A DNA stretch of 8,216 bases from Desulfobacterales bacterium (lineage in GTDB: Bacteria; Desulfobacterota; Syntrophobacteria; B119-G9), in NCBI GenBank assembly GCA_026992215.1, contig JALXAI010000080.1, positions 1 to 8,216 of the forward strand, read 5' to 3'. Of this stretch, positions 6,025 through 8,216 are shown piece by piece. The first letter of the stretch is position 1. Every line of letters begins with the position of its first letter. The translations under genes and the position numbers were made by a program. Under the pieces are notes generated by a model, which made no database searches, had not been told where the DNA came from, and was given only the letters and a program-made list of their open reading frames with translations.

Positions 6025-7380
6025 TCACCCGAGACCGTGACTCTTGTGCCAGAGATGCGGCCACTCGGAGCTTTCTGTAAATTTCCCCGAGCTCATTGAC
6101 AGTTTTTCAAGAATTTTCTCGAGTAAACCGGTAATTTTGTCAACGCTGCTGACCTCAACCTTGTGTAAACGCAAAATCCCTATTATCTCTCCTTCTTTAA
6201 CCTTCCCGTCAAATACCGGAAAGAGAAGCGCGTGTGAAATCTTCTGTTGCTTTTCTATCCTTTTAGGCTTCCCGGGACCATAAACATCAAGCGTGACACC
6301 AAGGGCATATATCATGCCGCATAGAGGTGACACGGCGGTACCGGGCTCTAGCACAAGATCCCTGATCTTAATCGATTCTACTTCACCTTTTTTTATTTCT
6401 TTGTTCTCCTCGGATACCAGGACCGCCCAATTGCCTTTTGAAGTACCCTCGTAATGGCCAAAAGGTTCGAGTTCCACTTCCTCCCGGCGTATTTCTCCGT
6501 TTTCCAGGTAAACGAGGTTCGCCTTCGCCCTGAATTTGACGGGTTTAAACGCTGGCTCATCCACCACAACATGGTGCAACGCCGCGACATTTAGCAGGTC
6601 TCCCTTTTTTATCTCGCCGTCCCTGACGGGCAGAAAAACCACTTTTGATATCTCCCGGGTGGTTTCAATCTTGCGCGGTTTCCCGTCACGAAAGATGTCC
6701 ACGATATCCCCCAGGGCATTTCTCATGGTAAAAAGAGAATCAAGGACGGTATTCTTGGGAGCCTTGAAGCCAACGGTTTTGATTATCTTCAATTCTCCCT
6801 TCTTGACTTTCATGTTTTCTGCTGAAATTATGGGAATATACTCGTAGACCGAACTCTGAAAGAAGTAGGTGCTCTGGATATCGGTCTCTTCCCTGACAAG
6901 CTTCCCCTCTTTCCAGTACACCAGGGATGCCCTTTCGACCTCCTCGCGGGTTTCTCGGACATCCATGGCCCCCCCCAGTACCCCGGTATTAACAAAGTAC
7001 ACCAGGAGTACGCCGAGAAGGTCCCCTTTCTTTACCTTTCCGTCAAAAACCGGGAGAAAAACCAGCTTGTCGAACTCCTTTTCTTCCCCGATTTTTGTCG
7101 GTTCTCCGAGAGGAAAGAACGAGAGAAAGGCTCCCAGTCCGTTTCTCATTATCTTAAGCGGTGAGCACATCGTGTTCCTGGGAAGTTTTATCTTTTTGAT
7201 GCTGATGATCTCGGGAATGCCGGATTTGACTTCCTTATCCTCTTCGGCGATTACCGGCTTCCACAAGGCCATGGGATTGATAGTGTACTGAAATGGCTTG
7301 ATGGTAACTTCCGTTTTAAGCAGCCGGTCGTACTCGTCGTCTTCCCAGTAAACCATGTAACCGCTTTGACCCTTCATCAT
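6025..7380 (-). CDS. Triple DUF22-repeat protein (archaeal-type family, function unknown)
   Basis: A 451-residue soluble protein made of three tandem copies of one ~125-residue domain, at about residues 8-133, 152-273 and 287-410. Each copy opens with (Y)xVYxxxxxxxR...E, has AEEDKEVK / SAENMKVK / SEENKEIK, then a MRNGLG / MRNALG / MIYALG element, and ends with a glycine-rich turn: PVFDGKVKKGDLLGVL (110-125), PVRDGEIKKGDLLNVA (251-266) and PVFDGKVKEGEIIGIL (388-403). This pattern fits DUF22, a family described in one to three copies in archaeal proteins; the assignment is from memory of the pattern. There is no signal peptide or membrane segment. A short helix (SSVDKITGLLEKILEKL) and a His/Trp-containing tail follow copy 3. 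The minus-strand site GAGGAGG (plus 7383-7389) is only 2 bases from the first ATG and 5 from the second (7375-7377), so Met2 may be the true start. It is convergent with the response regulator and stands alone. No activity can be assigned. Confidence 0.8.
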   Translation of the reverse strand: MMKGQSGYMVYWEDDEYDRLLKTEVTIKPFQYTINPMALWKPVIAEEDKEVKSGIPEIISIKKIKLPRNTMCSPLKIMRNGLGAFLSFFPLGEPTKIGEEKEFDKLVFLPVFDGKVKKGDLLGVLLVYFVNTGVLGGAMDVRETREEVERASLVYWKEGKLVREETDIQSTYFFQSSVYEYIPIISAENMKVKKGELKIIKTVGFKAPKNTVLDSLFTMRNALGDIVDIFRDGKPRKIETTREISKVVFLPVRDGEIKKGDLLNVAALHHVVVDEPAFKPVKFRAKANLVYLENGEIRREEVELEPFGHYEGTSKGNWAVLVSEENKEIKKGEVESIKIRDLVLEPGTAVSPLCGMIYALGVTLDVYGPGKPKRIEKQQKISHALLFPVFDGKVKEGEIIGILRLHKVEVSSVDKITGLLEKILEKLSMSSGKFTESSEWPHLWHKSHGLG

Positions 7381-7445
7381 GTCCTCCTCTCTGATAGAAA
7401 AGGTTATCAGACTACGGTGCTAAATGATATCACGATAACCCCACG

Positions 7446-7464
7446 ATGCAAGAATTTTTTGCAT
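7446..7464. promoter_or_regulatory. Operator-like palindrome upstream of the DUF22 gene
   Basis: ATGCAA (7446-7451) and TTGCAT (7459-7464) form a dyad over 19 bases that is symmetric except at three positions (one is the centre). It lies 66-84 bases upstream of the minus-strand DUF22 start, where a promoter would be expected, and next to a very AT-rich block (7465-7497) containing several TATAAT-like words on both strands. A regulator site or promoter region is likely; I cannot place a confident -35/-10 pair. Confidence 0.35.
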
Positions 7465-7497
7465 AAGTATAATAATTAACTGTAATTATAATATAAT

Positions 7498-7631
7498 GGT
7501 GGTATCTTCCACCTGAAGCAGGCTTCTGTGTGTCCTGTCTTGCCATTCATACTGTAACCTTTTTCCCTGTCCAGGTTCCCCTGTGATCCTGAGAAGTGGC
7601 ATTCTGAAAGGATTCCGGGTTTTAATCGGTG
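7498..7631. other. Unassigned DNA between the DUF22 promoter region and the IS remnant
   Basis: This stretch has a minus-strand frame that stays open but shows no family motif, no start with a ribosome site and ordinary non-coding character. A small perfect dyad GAAGC-AG-GCTTC is at 7515-7526. It is probably host intergenic DNA flanking the inserted element. Confidence 0.4.
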
Positions 7632-7985
7632 TGTAAACGGCAGGCATAATTGATCCCCCCTTTGGTGGATGTATTTCCCACTTGATACATTGATTGGAAG
7701 GTTGCGCTGTGATGGCAACGATGGGCGCCCTGGGCAATCGCTGTTGCCAACCATACCGGGTCAGCCTTCTTTTTTTCCTTTCCAGCACTTCCTTTCACCT
7801 ATAATTTCCCCATGAACCTTTTATTGCGTGAGCCATGTGGATTACCCTGCCAAGTAAAGCTGCCTTTAATGTTTTATCCCTGAAAACCTGTACCCGGTTA
7901 CCAAAATCCAAATTACTCGTGATTATTACGGTTCTTTTCTAGTGGCGCTCTGCCAAACTGTAAGATATTTCGACACCTGTTTTGC
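7632..7985 (-). mobile_element. Remnant of an IS21-family insertion sequence (3' end)
   Basis: The minus strand carries the end of an istB-like gene (7750-7985), and ~120 bases further on a sequence that looks like an IS21-type terminus: plus strand TGTAAACGGCAGG from 7632, then ATAATTGATCCCCCC. IS21 elements begin and end with TG...CA and have such GATCCCCC-rich subterminal stretches. The rest of istB and the whole istA gene are missing, so the element is a dead fragment. The right limit near 7985 is where IstB similarity fades; a matching left end is not found before 8216. Confidence 0.6.
7750..7985 (-). pseudogene. istB-like IS21 transposition helper ATPase, decayed C-terminal fragment
   Basis: Read on the minus strand from 7980, the frame gives TGVEISYSLAERH-stop-KRTVIITSNL, then DFGNRVQVFRDKTLKAALL, GRVIHMAHAIKGSWGNYR-stop-KEVLERKKRR. 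This matches the C-terminal third of IstB ATPases (typical: ERYEKRSxIITSNLPF, VFGDxxLTAALLDR, HHAHxxxxxGxSYRxKE). Two nonsense mutations interrupt it: TAG at 7939-7941, where the family has glutamate, and TGA at 7795-7797 after NYR. The Walker A and B regions, which would lie further upstream on the minus strand, are not recognisable; that side reads into an unrelated stop-containing sequence. IstB helps IstA choose targets and join ends; this copy cannot work. Confidence 0.8.
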
Positions 7986-8125
7986 GTGATTTTCCCGCAC
8001 TATTTTACCACCCCTGCTCTTGCTCTAATTGACGTTTCACATGTTATTTCAAATGGATATGCTGGTGTCTAGAGTAAGCGGGGCCATCTGCGCAAAAAAA
8101 AGAACTGTCGAATAACTTTACGGAA

Positions 8126-8216
8126 ATGGGATTGGTAGGAGGTCTTTCTGATGGAAAGTTGAATGAAATCGATGTGTTATATCTATGGCATCAAAGTTGC
8201 AAAGATGGAGATGCAA
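8126..8216 (+). CDS. Possible 5' part of an unknown gene running off the right edge
   Basis: From the ATG at 8126 the frame is open to the window end and gives MGLVGGLSDGKLNEIDVLYL followed by WHQSCKDGDA. The frame is actually open from 8078, so the true start is uncertain. There is no strong ribosome site before 8126; an AGGAGG at 8137-8142 lies inside the frame and would serve only a 3-codon ORF at 8151 or another frame (ATG 8163, MKSMCYIYGI). No family is recognised. It may be a real gene, a fragment left by the nearby IS element, or chance. Confidence 0.3.
   Translation, partial: MGLVGGLSDGKLNEIDVLYLWHQSCKDGDA

Noticed and set aside
5887..6099. 70-residue plus-strand ORF in the palindromic spacer
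   Set aside because: Arises from GC-rich palindromes, overlaps the 3' end of the DUF22 gene and has no ribosome site or family match.
6869..7291. 140-residue plus-strand ORF opposite the DUF22 gene
   Set aside because: Serine-rich antisense shadow of the well-supported DUF22 repeats.
7465..7497. Plus-strand promoter with several TATAAT boxes
   Set aside because: The region is simply AT-rich; no matching -35 box at 16-18 bases and no plus-strand gene downstream.
7486..7788. Minus-strand ORFs of 92-100 residues
   Set aside because: They run across the IstB tail, the IS end and flanking DNA in one go, so they are chance-open frames rather than genes.
1..8216. CRISPR arrays, tRNA or rRNA genes
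   Set aside because: No regularly spaced direct repeats and no cloverleaf or rRNA-like sequence seen on either strand.

Overview
This window looks like chromosomal DNA of a mesophilic to moderately thermophilic bacterium of the Desulfobacterota (sulfate-reducing or syntrophic 'deltaproteobacterial' type). The assignment is an inference from three things: an E. coli-like succinate dehydrogenase flavoprotein/iron-sulfur pair, a TauE-type exporter with a small membrane partner next to a cytidylate-kinase-like protein carrying a BON-like tail, and an archaeal-type DUF22 protein. Base composition is moderate (near 50% G+C by eye) and genes use strong GGAGG-type ribosome binding sites with ATG or GTG starts.

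Layout. 1-1023: the last 62 codons of sdhA, complete sdhB, and a very clean intrinsic terminator that closes the sdh operon. 1024-1620: a ~600-base stretch without a convincing gene. It holds a nested set of inverted repeats (1170-1275) and one reading frame (1206-1646) broken by three stops, which may be a decayed gene or one or two small ORFs. 1621-5859: five co-directional genes: TauE/SafE-family exporter, DUF1634-like membrane protein, cytidylate-kinase-like/BON protein, membrane sensor histidine kinase, and a stand-alone response-regulator receiver. 5860-6024: a GC-rich, palindrome-rich spacer between convergent genes. 6025-7380 (minus strand): a protein made of three tandem DUF22 repeats, a family known mainly from archaea. 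7381-8216: mostly non-coding DNA with an operator-like palindrome, a decayed IS21-type element (IstB C-terminus with two in-frame stops plus a likely element end), and possibly the start of another gene running off the right edge.

How the parts may work together. SdhAB are the catalytic, membrane-peripheral subunits of complex II; the membrane anchors are not downstream, so they must lie upstream of the window. The TauE and DUF1634 genes are tightly coupled (9-base gap, ribosome site overlapping the stop codon) and probably form one membrane transport unit. The kinase-like protein lacks a normal P-loop and has a BON-like end, so it is more likely a regulator or binding protein than a CMP kinase. 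The histidine kinase and receiver overlap by 29 bases and are surely co-translated; the receiver has no DNA-binding output, so signalling probably ends in protein-protein interaction. Whether the sensor pair controls the transporter is inference from gene order only.

The most unusual items are the triple-DUF22 protein, the TauE/DUF1634/kinase-like-BON/sensor cluster, and the structured leader ahead of the TauE gene.
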